Assembly (NCBI RefSeq): GCF_000380245.2
Contig: NZ_HG428742.1
Span: 464,633 to 528,632 of the forward strand
Reading direction: 5' to 3'
Source of the DNA: Bacillus massiliigorillae
GTDB taxonomy: Bacteria; Bacillota; Bacilli; Bacillales; DSM-1321
DNA length: 64,000 nucleotides
The position numbers and the translations under genes were made by a program. The notes under the pieces were generated by a model, which was not told the origin of the DNA, made no database searches, and saw only the letters and a list, made by a program, of their open reading frames with translations. Of the stretch, positions 24,052-33,731 are shown one piece after another (the stretch's first letter is position 1; every line of letters starts with the position of its first letter).

Positions 24052-26322
24052 ATGACTTGGACATTAACATCCAATAAATTATCCCAAAAAGACGTACTAC
24101 AAGACGAAAGCTTATTCTTCCTTGGTAACGGCTTCTTAGGTGTAAGAGGAAACTTTGAAGAAGGCTATGCACCAGATTATACAAGCATTCGCGGCACATA
24201 TATTAATGCATTCCATGATATAACTGAAGTAACCTACGGTGAAAAATTGTATGGCTTCCCTGAAACACAACAAAAACTTATTAATATTATCGATGCACAA
24301 GAAGTAACCATCTATCTTGATGAAGAACGTTTCTCATTATATGAAGGTGAAGTACTTTCATTCGAGCGCAAGCTTCATATGGATAAAGGGTTTAGTGAAA
24401 GGATAATTCACTGGCGCTCTCCAAAAGGGCAAGAAGTCAAGCTACACTTTAAGCGTCTTGTATCCTTTACAGTTAGAGAAATATTCGCTATTCAAATTAC
24501 AATTGAGCCAGTAAACTTCTTTGGCAAAGTAAAGATTGTTTCAACTGTAAATGGTGATGTTGAAAACTTTACAGACCCTAATGATCCACGAGTAGCTTCA
24601 GGTCATGCAAAGCGTCTGAAAGTATTGATGGCTAAAGAAGAGAATGGCATTTGTACGGTTAAAAACGAAACATATGTATCAAAACTACAAACAGCTTGCG
24701 CTACTCAATATGCTGTAAACACAAACCATACTGCAAGTCATACTGTTCATAGCGACTGTGTTGAGTCTCACTTCACATTCGAACTATCTAACACTGTTAC
24801 ATTCACTAAATGGAATGCATATACAGATACGCTTCGTCATGGTGAAGAGCTTGTCGGAAAAGCAACAGTAGCACTACAATCATTTATCAGTTTTGAAGAT
24901 GCATTGTCTGCTCAAGAAGCATACTTAGCAGACTTCTGGAAAAATGCAGATATTACTATTGAAGGTGATTCAGATCTTCAAGAAGGCATTCGTTTCAATC
25001 TATATCACTTACTGCAATCTACTGGTCGTGACCCTCATTCAAATATTGCAGCAAAAGGATTATCTGGTGAAGGCTACGAAGGACATTACTTCTGGGATAC
25101 AGAAATCTATATGATTCCCGTCTTCTTAATGACCAAGCCTGAATTAGCAAAAGACCTATTAATCTATCGTTATCACATTTTAGATGGGGCTCGTGCAAAC
25201 GCGAAGATTTTAGGTCACAAGCAAGGTGCCCTATTCCCATGGCGTACAATTTCAGGAACAGAATGCTCTGCGTTCTTCCCTGCTGGTACAGCCCAATACC
25301 ATATCAGTGCTGATATTGCATACAGCTATATCCAATACTATTTAGTAACACAAGATATACCTTTCATGGCTGAGTATGGTGCGGAAATGCTCTTTGAAAC
25401 AGCCCGCCTTTGGATTGATGCCGGAAACTTCCACAAAGATAAATTCGTTATCAATGACGTAACAGGTCCGGATGAATATACATGTATCGTTAACAATAAC
25501 TACTATACAAACGTAATGGCAAAGCATAACTTAAAATGGGCTGCGAAGGCTTATCAAATATTAGTTGAACAAGATCAAGATGCTCTACAAGCCATTATGA
25601 ACAAAATTAACTTATCTCAAGATGAAGTAGCACAGTGGCAAAAAGCAGCTGAGTTAATGTTCTTGCCATATGATGCAGAATTAGATGTGAATCCACAAGA
25701 CGATAGCTTCTTCCAAAAAGAAGTTTGGGATTTTGATAACACACCGAAGGAGAAACATCCTTTACTGCTTCATTATCACCCATTAACTCTGTATCGCTAT
25801 CAAGTATGTAAACAAGCTGACACAGTGCTTGGACATTTCTTATTAGAAGATGAACAAGCTATGAGCACGATTAAGAATTCATACGATTACTATGAAAATA
25901 TTACAACACATGATTCTTCTCTATCACACTGTGTATTCAGTATTATGGCATCTAAAGTTGGCTATCATGACAAAGCATATCAATACTTTATTGAAACAGC
26001 TCGTCTTGACTTAGATAATACGCATGGTAATACAAAGGACGGACTACACATGGCAAACATGGGTGGAACGTGGATGGCTATTGTTTATGGATTTGCAGGC
26101 CTACGCGCGAAAGAATCCGGGCTTTCACTTGCACCTATATTACCAAAACAATGGACAGGTTATAAATTCTCGATTACTTACCGCAACCGCCAAATTGCAG
26201 TAGCTGTTAATAATTCTGCTATAACATTACAACTTCTTGAGGGTGAAGCAGTATCAATATCTGTTTATAATCAATCGATTGATTTAATACCTGGCCAAGA
26301 AATAGGTCTTCCAATACAATAA
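24052..26322 (+). CDS. GH65 disaccharide phosphorylase, trehalose/nigerose/kojibiose-type
   Basis: A 756-aa GH65 enzyme distinct from the one at 14928. N-terminus LFFLGNGFLGVRGNFEEG; catalytic acid Glu475 in DVTGPDEYTCIVNNN; phosphate loop THDSSLSHCVFS; barrel segment FPWRTISGTECSAFFPAGTAQYHISADIAY. It lacks the ITFEEIHRNG segment of maltose phosphorylases and has the AGTAQYH variant that I associate with trehalose-, nigerose- or kojibiose-type enzymes; the substrate cannot be decided by eye. Cytosolic. AGGAGG lies 9 nt before the ATG. Last gene of the importer operon, ending in a strong terminator. Confidence 0.87.
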   Translation: MTWTLTSNKLSQKDVLQDESLFFLGNGFLGVRGNFEEGYAPDYTSIRGTYINAFHDITEVTYGEKLYGFPETQQKLINIIDAQEVTIYLDEERFSLYEGEVLSFERKLHMDKGFSERIIHWRSPKGQEVKLHFKRLVSFTVREIFAIQITIEPVNFFGKVKIVSTVNGDVENFTDPNDPRVASGHAKRLKVLMAKEENGICTVKNETYVSKLQTACATQYAVNTNHTASHTVHSDCVESHFTFELSNTVTFTKWNAYTDTLRHGEELVGKATVALQSFISFEDALSAQEAYLADFWKNADITIEGDSDLQEGIRFNLYHLLQSTGRDPHSNIAAKGLSGEGYEGHYFWDTEIYMIPVFLMTKPELAKDLLIYRYHILDGARANAKILGHKQGALFPWRTISGTECSAFFPAGTAQYHISADIAYSYIQYYLVTQDIPFMAEYGAEMLFETARLWIDAGNFHKDKFVINDVTGPDEYTCIVNNNYYTNVMAKHNLKWAAKAYQILVEQDQDALQAIMNKINLSQDEVAQWQKAAELMFLPYDAELDVNPQDDSFFQKEVWDFDNTPKEKHPLLLHYHPLTLYRYQVCKQADTVLGHFLLEDEQAMSTIKNSYDYYENITTHDSSLSHCVFSIMASKVGYHDKAYQYFIETARLDLDNTHGNTKDGLHMANMGGTWMAIVYGFAGLRAKESGLSLAPILPKQWTGYKFSITYRNRQIAVAVNNSAITLQLLEGEAVSISVYNQSIDLIPGQEIGLPIQ

Positions 26323-26325
26323 TAC

Positions 26326-26359
26326 AAAAACCATCAGTACATCTTACTGATGGTTTTTT
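26326..26359. terminator. Terminator of the alpha-glucoside operon
   Basis: AAAAACCATCAGTA pairs with TACTGATGGTTTTT around CATCT. Its symmetry also serves the convergent EAL gene. Confidence 0.93.
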
Positions 26360-26366
26360 ATATAAT

Positions 26367-29267
26367 CTACTTTTTGTTCTTAAAAGTTAGTGTTTCAAAT
26401 TCTTCAATTGGCATCGGTTTTGCAAAGACATATCCTTGAATTAGATCACAATGAATGCTTTTCAAGAATGCTACTTGCTTCATTCGTTCTACCCCTTCTG
26501 CCACTACTTTAATATCCAAATGATGTGCCATTCTCACCACATCAGCAACCAATATTTCTTCCTTAGTAGATGTCTCTTCTCGATTCAGAAACGACTTGTC
26601 CAACTTGAGAACATCAACCGGCAATACCTTCAATAAATTGAGTGATGAGAAGCCTGTTCCGAAATCATCCATCGAAATTAAAAAGCCTGCTTGCTTTAGC
26701 TCATTCATAATAGTAACGAGAGAATCAATATTCTCTGTAAAAGTTGATTCTGTTAATTCCAGTTCAATCATATGTGATGGAATATCGTATTTCTTCACTA
26801 GTCGAATTAAATTACTAGTAAAATCCGATTTACTTAAATGCACACGAGATACGTTAACAGAAATCGGTACAATTGGATAACCTAAAGCAATCCATTCTTG
26901 AAGCTTTTGACACACTTTCTCAAAAACATAAAAATCTAGTTTAATAATAAAACCATTTTTTTCAAAAAGCGGAATAAAGTCTGCTGGTGACAGCATTCCT
27001 ACCTCATTGTTATTCCATCTTACCAAAGCTTCTGCACCAGCAATTTCATGCTGTAATACATCAAATTTAGGTTGTAAATAAACAACGAATTCTCCTTGAG
27101 CAAGTGACAACTCCATGCTTTCTTCAATAAATTTCTCTTTCAAAATTCGATTATGCATATCAGGCGTATAATAAGCAAACGTTTTTCCAATATCTTTTTT
27201 AAGACCTTTTCTTGCTTCATTTGCTTTATCTATTAAAGATGTAATATCTGTTTCACACGACATAATTTTATATATACCACAGCGCATCGTTAACTTAAAT
27301 GGCTTTGGTTGATTATCTCCGTATGCCTGAACACGCTTTAATATAATTGAAATTTTCTCTGCCAACTTTGAAGAGTCACGTTCTTTCATTAAAACAAGGA
27401 AATAATCCGCTGATCCTCTACCAAACAAATCATCCTTTGTTAATTCTTCCGAAAAACAAGTTGAAATATATATGAGAGCATCATTTCCAGCTTTAAATCC
27501 GTATGTATCATTTATATTTTTGAACTTCTCTACATCCAAATAAAGAATTGAATATTCTTCTGGTGGATTATTTTCTAATATATATTTAGCATCTAATCTA
27601 AATTTTTCAAGATTTCTTATACCCGTTAAGGGATCTGTATAAGCGATTTTTTCTAGCTTCTTTTCCGTTCGTCTATGATTGATGATTACACCTATAAAAA
27701 TAATAGCGAAAATCAAAAAAATCGTACCAATTAAATAAAAACTATATTTCTTGACTAATGTATCCCAAGAAATTTTATAAGGTTTTCCAAAAGTATTCTG
27801 ATACATAATATCTTCAAAATGTTTATCTGTAATAGAAGCAATTGATTTATTAAGAATTGAGACCACTCTCGGATCAACTTGCGTAGATACACCTATCTTA
27901 AGAGGTACAACTGTTTCTGAAACGCCAACCATTCGATAATCAGTATCTTCTTGATCCCGCATTAATTCTGTATATTTATAAACGTTTATAACAGTTGTAT
28001 CAGCATCTCCTTTATTTAAAGCCTCAATACAATCATCAACTGTTTGATAATATACAATTTTTGCACCAGCAAATCTTTTAGAAATGAAATTAACTGATGA
28101 CTTATAAGCGGATGGCATAGCAATTGTATAGCCTTTGGACAGTTTAGCCTTTTTTCCTATCAAGACAGCGGGAACATCTATGAATTTTTGGGTTTCTAGA
28201 AATGCCTTGCTTTCTACAAGATTTGTATAACCAGCAAGTAAATCCGCCTTCCCATTTTCAATATACTGAACACTTTCTGCATAATTTTTGGTTTTAATGT
28301 ATTCAAACTCAATTCCACTAATTTCAGAAATATTTTTCATTATATCAGCGCTAATTCCCTTATATGTATCTGTTTCATCATCATAGTATCCGACAGGTGC
28401 ATAATCAGGGTCATATACAACGCGCAGTTTTGGTTGAGTACTAACATACTCATTTTCTTCTCTTGTGAATGCTGTATTTTCAATCTCATACTTAAAATTT
28501 TTCTTGTATAAATCTGCATCAATAAATAAGTTTTCTAATCTCATCTCAGACATTGCTTGATTAAATTCCTTCAACAAAGCGGCATTATCTTTGTTTAGAG
28601 CTATATAAACACCATTTACAGAAAACTTACTAATGATCTTTGTATCCCTAATGTTAGTAGTCAAGCTTCCTACAAGAATAGCATCCACTTGACCACTCTT
28701 CAGCCCTTCAACAAGCGATGCTGGGCTAATAAAATCCTTATATTTTACTGAAAAACCATGCACTTTAGAAAATTCCTTAAATTTAGAAACAAAAAAATCA
28801 TTTGGAACAATTCCTACTGTTATATTATTAAAGCTTTTAAAATCATTATAAAAAAATTGTTGGTTACTATCGTTTGTAAGTAAAGTTCCATACTCATATC
28901 CGAAATGGAATTTAGGAAAAGCAAACTTGCTTTCACGTGCTTCTGAACGCTCTAAAGGTCCAAATAAATCTAATTCACCTCTCGATAATTTTTCTAGCCC
29001 TTCATCAAACGTTACTGGAATAAATTCGTATTTCCAATTCGCGTACTTCGCTAATTCTGTTAAATAATCATAAACAAAACCTTGCTTAAATTCCTTATTA
29101 ATTGTACTAATTCCGTACCCTTCTAAATAGCCTACTTTTACTATTTTAGTATCTGATGAAGCAAACGTTTGAATAGGCGAATTAAGAATAAGAATGAGAA
29201 CAGCAACTACTCCCCATATGTAAATGGATTTTGTTCGATAAACATTGTTGATAAAATTTAATAACAT
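26367..29267 (-). CDS. Membrane c-di-GMP phosphodiesterase: two extracellular solute-binding domains, degenerate GGDEF, EAL
   Basis: A 966-aa signalling protein. An N-terminal signal/TM helix (~15-36) is followed by two SBP_bac_3 sensor domains (~42-270 and ~280-495), a TM helix (~508-530), a GGDEF domain (~540-695) and an EAL domain (~715-955). The GGDEF active site reads GRGSADYF, so the cyclase should be inactive. The EAL domain keeps AEALVRW, NVS, ELTEST, DDFGTGFSS, LKLDKSF and AEGVE, so it should hydrolyse c-di-GMP. Twin amino-acid-binding-like sensors suggest a small-molecule ligand, identity unknown. No transporter genes are adjacent. Monocistronic. Confidence 0.93.
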   Translation of the reverse strand: MLLNFINNVYRTKSIYIWGVVAVLILILNSPIQTFASSDTKIVKVGYLEGYGISTINKEFKQGFVYDYLTELAKYANWKYEFIPVTFDEGLEKLSRGELDLFGPLERSEARESKFAFPKFHFGYEYGTLLTNDSNQQFFYNDFKSFNNITVGIVPNDFFVSKFKEFSKVHGFSVKYKDFISPASLVEGLKSGQVDAILVGSLTTNIRDTKIISKFSVNGVYIALNKDNAALLKEFNQAMSEMRLENLFIDADLYKKNFKYEIENTAFTREENEYVSTQPKLRVVYDPDYAPVGYYDDETDTYKGISADIMKNISEISGIEFEYIKTKNYAESVQYIENGKADLLAGYTNLVESKAFLETQKFIDVPAVLIGKKAKLSKGYTIAMPSAYKSSVNFISKRFAGAKIVYYQTVDDCIEALNKGDADTTVINVYKYTELMRDQEDTDYRMVGVSETVVPLKIGVSTQVDPRVVSILNKSIASITDKHFEDIMYQNTFGKPYKISWDTLVKKYSFYLIGTIFLIFAIIFIGVIINHRRTEKKLEKIAYTDPLTGIRNLEKFRLDAKYILENNPPEEYSILYLDVEKFKNINDTYGFKAGNDALIYISTCFSEELTKDDLFGRGSADYFLVLMKERDSSKLAEKISIILKRVQAYGDNQPKPFKLTMRCGIYKIMSCETDITSLIDKANEARKGLKKDIGKTFAYYTPDMHNRILKEKFIEESMELSLAQGEFVVYLQPKFDVLQHEIAGAEALVRWNNNEVGMLSPADFIPLFEKNGFIIKLDFYVFEKVCQKLQEWIALGYPIVPISVNVSRVHLSKSDFTSNLIRLVKKYDIPSHMIELELTESTFTENIDSLVTIMNELKQAGFLISMDDFGTGFSSLNLLKVLPVDVLKLDKSFLNREETSTKEEILVADVVRMAHHLDIKVVAEGVERMKQVAFLKSIHCDLIQGYVFAKPMPIEEFETLTFKNKK

Positions 29268-29399
29268 ACGAGAACCTCTCTAGATTAAATGTATGTAACA
29301 ATATCATTTTCTTAATCTTCTATTATTAAAGTAACAAATAAATTGCATCTTATTTCAATATAATTAATAAAATTTCGTTACAATTCATTAAAAACTGGT

Positions 29400-29446
29400 A
29401 CCGATCTTTTTTGGTTAATGTTTATGCTTCTTGATATGTTCTTCCA
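29400..29446. repeat. Short dispersed module D, copy 3
   Basis: CCGATCTTTTTTGGTTAATG followed by TTTATGCTTCTTGATATG. Shares GTTTATGYTYCTTGAT with the 5977 copy. Confidence 0.4.
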
Positions 29447-29451
29447 ATCGA

Positions 29452-29491
29452 AAAGGCCGTTGCTTCTAACGAATTAGAAGCAACGGCTTTT
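29452..29491 (-). terminator. Terminator of pta-lipL
   Basis: AAGGCCGTTGCTTCTAA pairs with TTAGAAGCAACGGCTTTT around CGAA. On the minus strand the stem runs into CTTTTCG. Confidence 0.88.
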
Positions 29492-29497
29492 ATGATA

Positions 29498-30334
29498 TTA
29501 TTTAATAAACTTTTCATTTCGCTCTTGCATACGTATTAAATAGCCTTCATAGTAGGAGGCTTCTTCTTCCGTAAGCTGCGAAGAATAAATGGAATCACTA
29601 TGGTCTTGTATTGCTTTCAAAAACGTTAGCATGACATCCTGTACCGTCAATTCAATCTGTAATAGCTCGCTTAAGGAAGCCATTACCTCTGGAACGATAG
29701 ATGGATATACAAACTTTGTCTCTACGTTTTCTTTAGCAATCGAGTAAAACTGCTTCACCAATTCAGCTCGTGTTGATCCACTACCTTCTACACAAAGGTA
29801 AATCTGAACGGCCACTCCATTACGTATTCTTCTTTGCGAAATGCCCGCAAACTTTTTCCCATTGATACTTAAATCATAGCTACCTGGACAATAAGAGCCA
29901 ACAATTTCTCTCGCTTCAATCTCGACATCATACGCTCGGAACATGTAGCGAATGAGTTCAACCATTGCGTCGTACCCTCTATTGATATCAATACGTTTAT
30001 CCACTTCAGGGAAAACTAGCGACAGGTTTAAAACTCCTGTATCTAAAACAACCGCTAAGCCTCCTGAATTGCGAACAATGGCACGATAACCATTATCCTC
30101 TAAATACTGACGCCCCTTTTCGAGAAAAGGAAGTCGACTATCTTGGATACCAAGAACAACCGTATGGTGATGTACCCACGCTCTTGCAATGGCTACTGAA
30201 GAACCTTGCCCCGCGATATGACAAAGTGTATCATCAGTCGCAAAAGATTGAAGTGCAGAAAACTGTGGTCCCATCGATGTGTGATCAATAATTCTCCAGG
30301 TCTTTTGATAAAGAATCGAACGTTCTTCCCTCAT
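29498..30334 (-). CDS. lipL: Octanoyl-[GcvH]:protein N-octanoyltransferase LipL
   Basis: A 278-aa enzyme that moves octanoyl from GcvH to the lipoyl domains of 2-oxoacid dehydrogenase E2 subunits, completing lipoate synthesis in Firmicutes. LplA/LipB fold with VRNSGGLAVVLDTGVLNLSL and the catalytic Cys149 in GSYCPGSYDLSINGKK, the position expected for LipL (B. subtilis YwfL). KKFAGISQRRIRNG is the lipoyl-binding Lys region. AAGGGGGGG lies ~8 nt upstream. It follows pta by 61 nt, the B. subtilis order. Confidence 0.95.
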   Translation of the reverse strand: MREERSILYQKTWRIIDHTSMGPQFSALQSFATDDTLCHIAGQGSSVAIARAWVHHHTVVLGIQDSRLPFLEKGRQYLEDNGYRAIVRNSGGLAVVLDTGVLNLSLVFPEVDKRIDINRGYDAMVELIRYMFRAYDVEIEAREIVGSYCPGSYDLSINGKKFAGISQRRIRNGVAVQIYLCVEGSGSTRAELVKQFYSIAKENVETKFVYPSIVPEVMASLSELLQIELTVQDVMLTFLKAIQDHSDSIYSSQLTEEEASYYEGYLIRMQERNEKFIK

Positions 30335-30395
30335 CTCGCGTGTTCCCCCCCTTTTGCTTCGTTACTCGCATTTTGTACTAGCCAAAAGCAAAATC

Positions 30396-31367
30396 TTACA
30401 GTGATTGACCAGCTGTAATTAATGCAAGCTTGTACACATCTTCTGCGTTACAACCACGAGATAAATCGTTAACTGGACGATTTAAACCTTGTAAGATTGG
30501 TCCAACAGCCTCAAAGTTACCTAGACGTTGCGCAATTTTGTATCCAATATTTCCCGCTTCAAGACTTGGGAATACAAATACATTTGCATCGCCTTTAATA
30601 ACTGAATCTGGAGCTTTTTGTGCAGCTACTGAAGGAACAAATGCTGCGTCGAATTGGAATTCACCATCAACAACTAATGCTGGGTCTAGTTCTTTCGCAA
30701 TTCTTACTGCTTCAGAAACTTTATCTGTTTCTGGAGACTTAGCAGAACCTTTTGTAGAGAAGCTTAGCATTGCTACTTTAGGATCAATGCTGAACATGCT
30801 AGCTGTTTTAGCACTTTCAACAGCAATCTCAGCAAGATCTTGGCTATCTGGAGCAATATTGATTGCACAGTCTGCCATAACAAGCTTTTCTTCACCGCGA
30901 ACCATGATAAATACACCAGATGTTTTACGAATACCTGGTTTTGTTTTGATGATTTGTAATGCCGGGCGTACAGTATCAGCTGTTGAATGAACTGCTCCAC
31001 TTACTAATCCATTTGCTTTATTCACGTGTACAAGCATTGTACCAAAGTAGTTTGCATCTAATAAAATTTTCTGTGCATCTTCTACTGTTACTTTACCTTT
31101 ACGACGTTCTACAAATGAAGCTACTAGTTCATCCATTGCTTCATAGTTTGCTGGATCATATATTTCAACAGAATCAAGTGAAGCACCTAATTCTTTTGCT
31201 TTGCTTTCGATGTTTGCAACATTTCCTACCAAGATTGGTGTTAAAATGTTTTCAGCTGCTAATCTGCTTGCAGCAGTTAAGATGCGCTCATCTGCGCCTT
31301 CAGGAAAAACGATTTTCACATTTTGACCTGCTACTTTGTTTTTCAATGAAATAAATAAATCACTCAC
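30396..31367 (-). CDS. pta: Phosphate acetyltransferase
   Basis: A 323-aa Pta that interconverts acetyl-CoA and acetyl phosphate in overflow metabolism. N-terminal KIVFPEGADERIL, GAVHSTADTVRPALQIIKT, MLSFSTKGSAKSPETDKV and DGEFQFDAAFVPSVA with C-terminal GRPVNDLSRGCNAEDV-type end are the PTA signature regions. Short, single-domain form as in Bacillus (no N-terminal DRTGG part). Start is GTG with AAGGAGG 9 nt upstream. A palindrome TGATAAG..CTTATCA lies ~30 nt upstream of the start. No convincing cre was found. Confidence 0.97.
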   Translation of the reverse strand: MSDLFISLKNKVAGQNVKIVFPEGADERILTAASRLAAENILTPILVGNVANIESKAKELGASLDSVEIYDPANYEAMDELVASFVERRKGKVTVEDAQKILLDANYFGTMLVHVNKANGLVSGAVHSTADTVRPALQIIKTKPGIRKTSGVFIMVRGEEKLVMADCAINIAPDSQDLAEIAVESAKTASMFSIDPKVAMLSFSTKGSAKSPETDKVSEAVRIAKELDPALVVDGEFQFDAAFVPSVAAQKAPDSVIKGDANVFVFPSLEAGNIGYKIAQRLGNFEAVGPILQGLNRPVNDLSRGCNAEDVYKLALITAGQSL

Positions 31368-31606
31368 AATAAAAATCCTCCTTATTTCTTATATGATAAG
31401 CATACCCTCTTATCATCAAAATTTCTACGGAAGTAACAGAAAAGTTCCAGTTTTGTTTATTCCGAAATGTTTGTTTTATCAATCAAATCCACTCGCTGTT
31501 CACATTTAATATGCTGTTCACAGTGCTTAGCTGACCTATTTTCTTCATAAGGTATGATATAGTAAATGATGATAAATATAGAAGGTAACTGTGGGAGTGA
31601 TTATTA

Positions 31607-32350
31607 ATGAGTGAAGCAGCACAAACTTTAGATGGATGGTATTGCTTGCATGATTTCCGCACTATGGATTGGACAACTTGGAAAATGCTTTCAAGCGATG
31701 AAAGACAAGCAGCCATTTCTGAATTTTTAGGATTAGTTGAAAAGTGGAATAAAACAGAAGCAGAAAAAGCTGGTAGTCATGCATTATATTCAATCGTTGG
31801 ACAAAAAGCCGACTTCATGATGATGATTGTCCGCCCTACAATGGAAGAATTAAATGAAATTGAAACGGAATTCAACAAGTCAAAACTAGCTGAATTCACA
31901 ATTCCAGCTCATTCATATGTTTCTGTTGTAGAACTAAGTAATTACTTACCAGCTGGTGAAGATCCTTATCAAAATCCACAAATTCTAGCACGTCTTTATC
32001 CAACTCTTCCAAAAGCAAAACATGTTTGCTTCTATCCAATGGACAAGCGTCGCCAAGGTGAAGATAACTGGTATATGCTACCTATGGAAGAACGCCGCGG
32101 CTTAATGCGTTCTCATGGAATGATTGGTCGAAAATATGCTGGAATCGTTAAACAAATCATCACTGGTTCAGTAGGTTTTGATGATTATGAATGGGGAGTT
32201 ACATTATTCTCTGACGATGTTCTTCAATTCAAGAAACTTGTATATGAAATGCGTTTCGATGAAGTAAGTGCTCGTTATGGTGAATTTGGTCAATTCTTCG
32301 TCGGTAATCTACTGCAAGAAGAGAAAATTACTTCTTTTCTTCACGTATAA
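31607..32350 (+). CDS. hemQ: Coproheme decarboxylase HemQ/ChdC
   Basis: A 247-aa chlorite-dismutase-fold enzyme that decarboxylates coproheme III to haem b, the last step of the Gram-positive haem route. The catalytic Tyr143 lies in FYPMDKRRQGEDNWY and the proximal haem His170 in RRGLMRSHGMIGRKYAG. Length and both motifs match the family (YwfI). GGGAGTG precedes the ATG. Divergent from pta, as in B. subtilis. A weak -10 (TATGAT, 31553) lies upstream. Confidence 0.97.
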   Translation: MSEAAQTLDGWYCLHDFRTMDWTTWKMLSSDERQAAISEFLGLVEKWNKTEAEKAGSHALYSIVGQKADFMMMIVRPTMEELNEIETEFNKSKLAEFTIPAHSYVSVVELSNYLPAGEDPYQNPQILARLYPTLPKAKHVCFYPMDKRRQGEDNWYMLPMEERRGLMRSHGMIGRKYAGIVKQIITGSVGFDDYEWGVTLFSDDVLQFKKLVYEMRFDEVSARYGEFGQFFVGNLLQEEKITSFLHV

Positions 32351-32361
32351 TTATTATTTAT

Positions 32362-32413
32362 AAGAGACTATCTCAAAAGTAATCTCCATTTACTTTTTGG
32401 ATGGTCTCTTTTG
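32362..32413 (+). terminator. Terminator of hemQ
   Basis: AAGAGACTATC..AAAAGTAA pairs with TTACTTTTTGGATGGTCTCTT, followed by TTGGTTTT. Confidence 0.85.
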
Positions 32414-32598
32414 GTTTTATAGACTACTTCACTACATAAAAAATTTCTAGAATGATTTTTCAATGCATATTTTTCTCCCTTGTTCATACATTTGAAATAG
32501 TAAAGATTACTGCTAGTTACTGAAGTGCCAAGCTACTTCATCGCATATTGCTTACTAATCTTTTTTGATCATCAAGAGTCAACAATGAGGTGAAACAA

Positions 32599-33030
32599 AT
32601 GGGAGTGATTCCGTATAACGAAGAAGATGTGAAGTTACTTGCACGCCTTATGCGTGCAGAAGCAGAAGGTGAAGGAGAACTTGGAATGCTTATGGTTGGT
32701 AATGTAGGCGTCAATCGAGTCAAAGCCACTTGCCTAGATTTCAAAAACATTGATACCGTATCAAAAATGGTCTTCCAAAGCCCTGGTGGCTTTGAAGCAA
32801 CCCAAAAGGGCTATTTCTATCAGCGAGCAAGGCAAAAAGATATGGACTTAGCACGAAAGAATCTTAAAGGAAATAGATATCATCCTGCTAGCTATTCTTT
32901 ATGGTATTTTAGACCAGAGGGTGAATGCCCACCTACTTGGTACAACCAAGCCAATTCAGGACGATACAAAGCACATTGTTTTTTCGAGCCTACTGGAGAC
33001 GACTGCCCAAGTGTATATCAAACGTTTTAA
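32599..33030 (+). CDS. cwlJ: Spore cortex-lytic enzyme CwlJ (SleB-type hydrolase_2)
   Basis: A 143-aa cortex hydrolase needed for Ca-DPA-triggered germination. Hydrolase_2 domain with LLARLMRAEAEGEGELGMLMVGNVGVNRV (catalytic Glu in RAEAEGE), then FYQRAR, HPASYSLWYF and CPPTWYNQ..GRYKAHCFF. There is no signal peptide, as expected for a coat-located protein made in the mother cell. The ATG at 32599 has AGGTGA 5 nt upstream; a GTG three codons earlier overlaps that site and is rejected. It is followed by gerQ, whose product anchors CwlJ. A sigma-E promoter is expected, but I could not place one. Confidence 0.95.
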   Translation: MGVIPYNEEDVKLLARLMRAEAEGEGELGMLMVGNVGVNRVKATCLDFKNIDTVSKMVFQSPGGFEATQKGYFYQRARQKDMDLARKNLKGNRYHPASYSLWYFRPEGECPPTWYNQANSGRYKAHCFFEPTGDDCPSVYQTF

Positions 33031-33115
33031 ACGCATAACAACAACAAGATTTACTGACATGTATTCATACTTACTAAAACTGCTATCATAGCATGTAAAT
33101 TGGAGGTAAGAAGAA

Positions 33116-33655
33116 ATGAACCAGTCTGGTCCAAACCCGTATGAAAACTATGGATATCGGCCTCAACAACAACCACCTTATTTCAACCCTATGCAAGGTG
33201 GACAACAACCAATGTATCAACAACCAATGTCCCAACAACCATCACCGCACCCAATGCCAACTACTCAGCAAGGACAAAGCTTCCAAGGAGGACCACTCGA
33301 AGCTTCTGGTGGTTTATTAGTACCTACACCACCCAGTACACCAACAACAGGTCCACAAATTCCTGGAATGTTGCCTTTAGAGCAATCTTACGTAGAGAAT
33401 ATTCTCCGCTTAAATAAAGGGAAGCTTGCAACCGTATATATGACTTTTGAGAACAATCAAGAATGGAATGCAAAGATTTTCAAAGGAATTATCGAAGCAG
33501 CAGGACGAGATCATATCATTCTAAGCGATCCTCAAACAGGTATTCGCTACATTCTACTGATGGTATATCTGGATTATATTACGTTTGATGAAGAAATTGA
33601 GTACGAGTATCCATTCGCCTCTGCACAGCCTTTGGCTACTTATTCACCAAGATGA
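33116..33655 (+). CDS. gerQ: Spore coat protein GerQ
   Basis: A 179-aa coat protein required for CwlJ localisation. The first ~90 residues are Gln/Pro-rich (repeats such as QQPMYQQPMSQQPSPHP), the region crosslinked by transglutaminase in B. subtilis. The C-terminal ~90 residues are the conserved GerQ domain (SYVENILRLNKGKLATVYMT..RDHIILSDPQTGIRYILLMVYLDYI). GGAGGTAAG precedes the ATG. It lies 85 nt after cwlJ and is probably in one operon with it; ywdK follows convergently. Confidence 0.95.
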   Translation: MNQSGPNPYENYGYRPQQQPPYFNPMQGGQQPMYQQPMSQQPSPHPMPTTQQGQSFQGGPLEASGGLLVPTPPSTPTTGPQIPGMLPLEQSYVENILRLNKGKLATVYMTFENNQEWNAKIFKGIIEAAGRDHIILSDPQTGIRYILLMVYLDYITFDEEIEYEYPFASAQPLATYSPR

Positions 33656-33691
33656 AGATAGTCAACCGAGGACTAGTTTAGTCCATACCAA

Positions 33692-33729
33692 GAGTAAAAC
33701 CCTCGCTATACTAGCAAGGGTTTTACTTT
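33692..33729. terminator. Bidirectional terminator gerQ / ywdK
   Basis: AGTAAAACCCTCGCTA pairs with TAGCAAGGGTTTTACT with one mismatch and T-rich flanks. Confidence 0.9.
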
Positions 33730-33731
33730 CA

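Noticed and set aside
30430..30990. 186-codon frame antisense to pta
   Set aside because: A mirror of pta codon usage (Ser/Ala-rich, no motif); pta itself is unambiguous.
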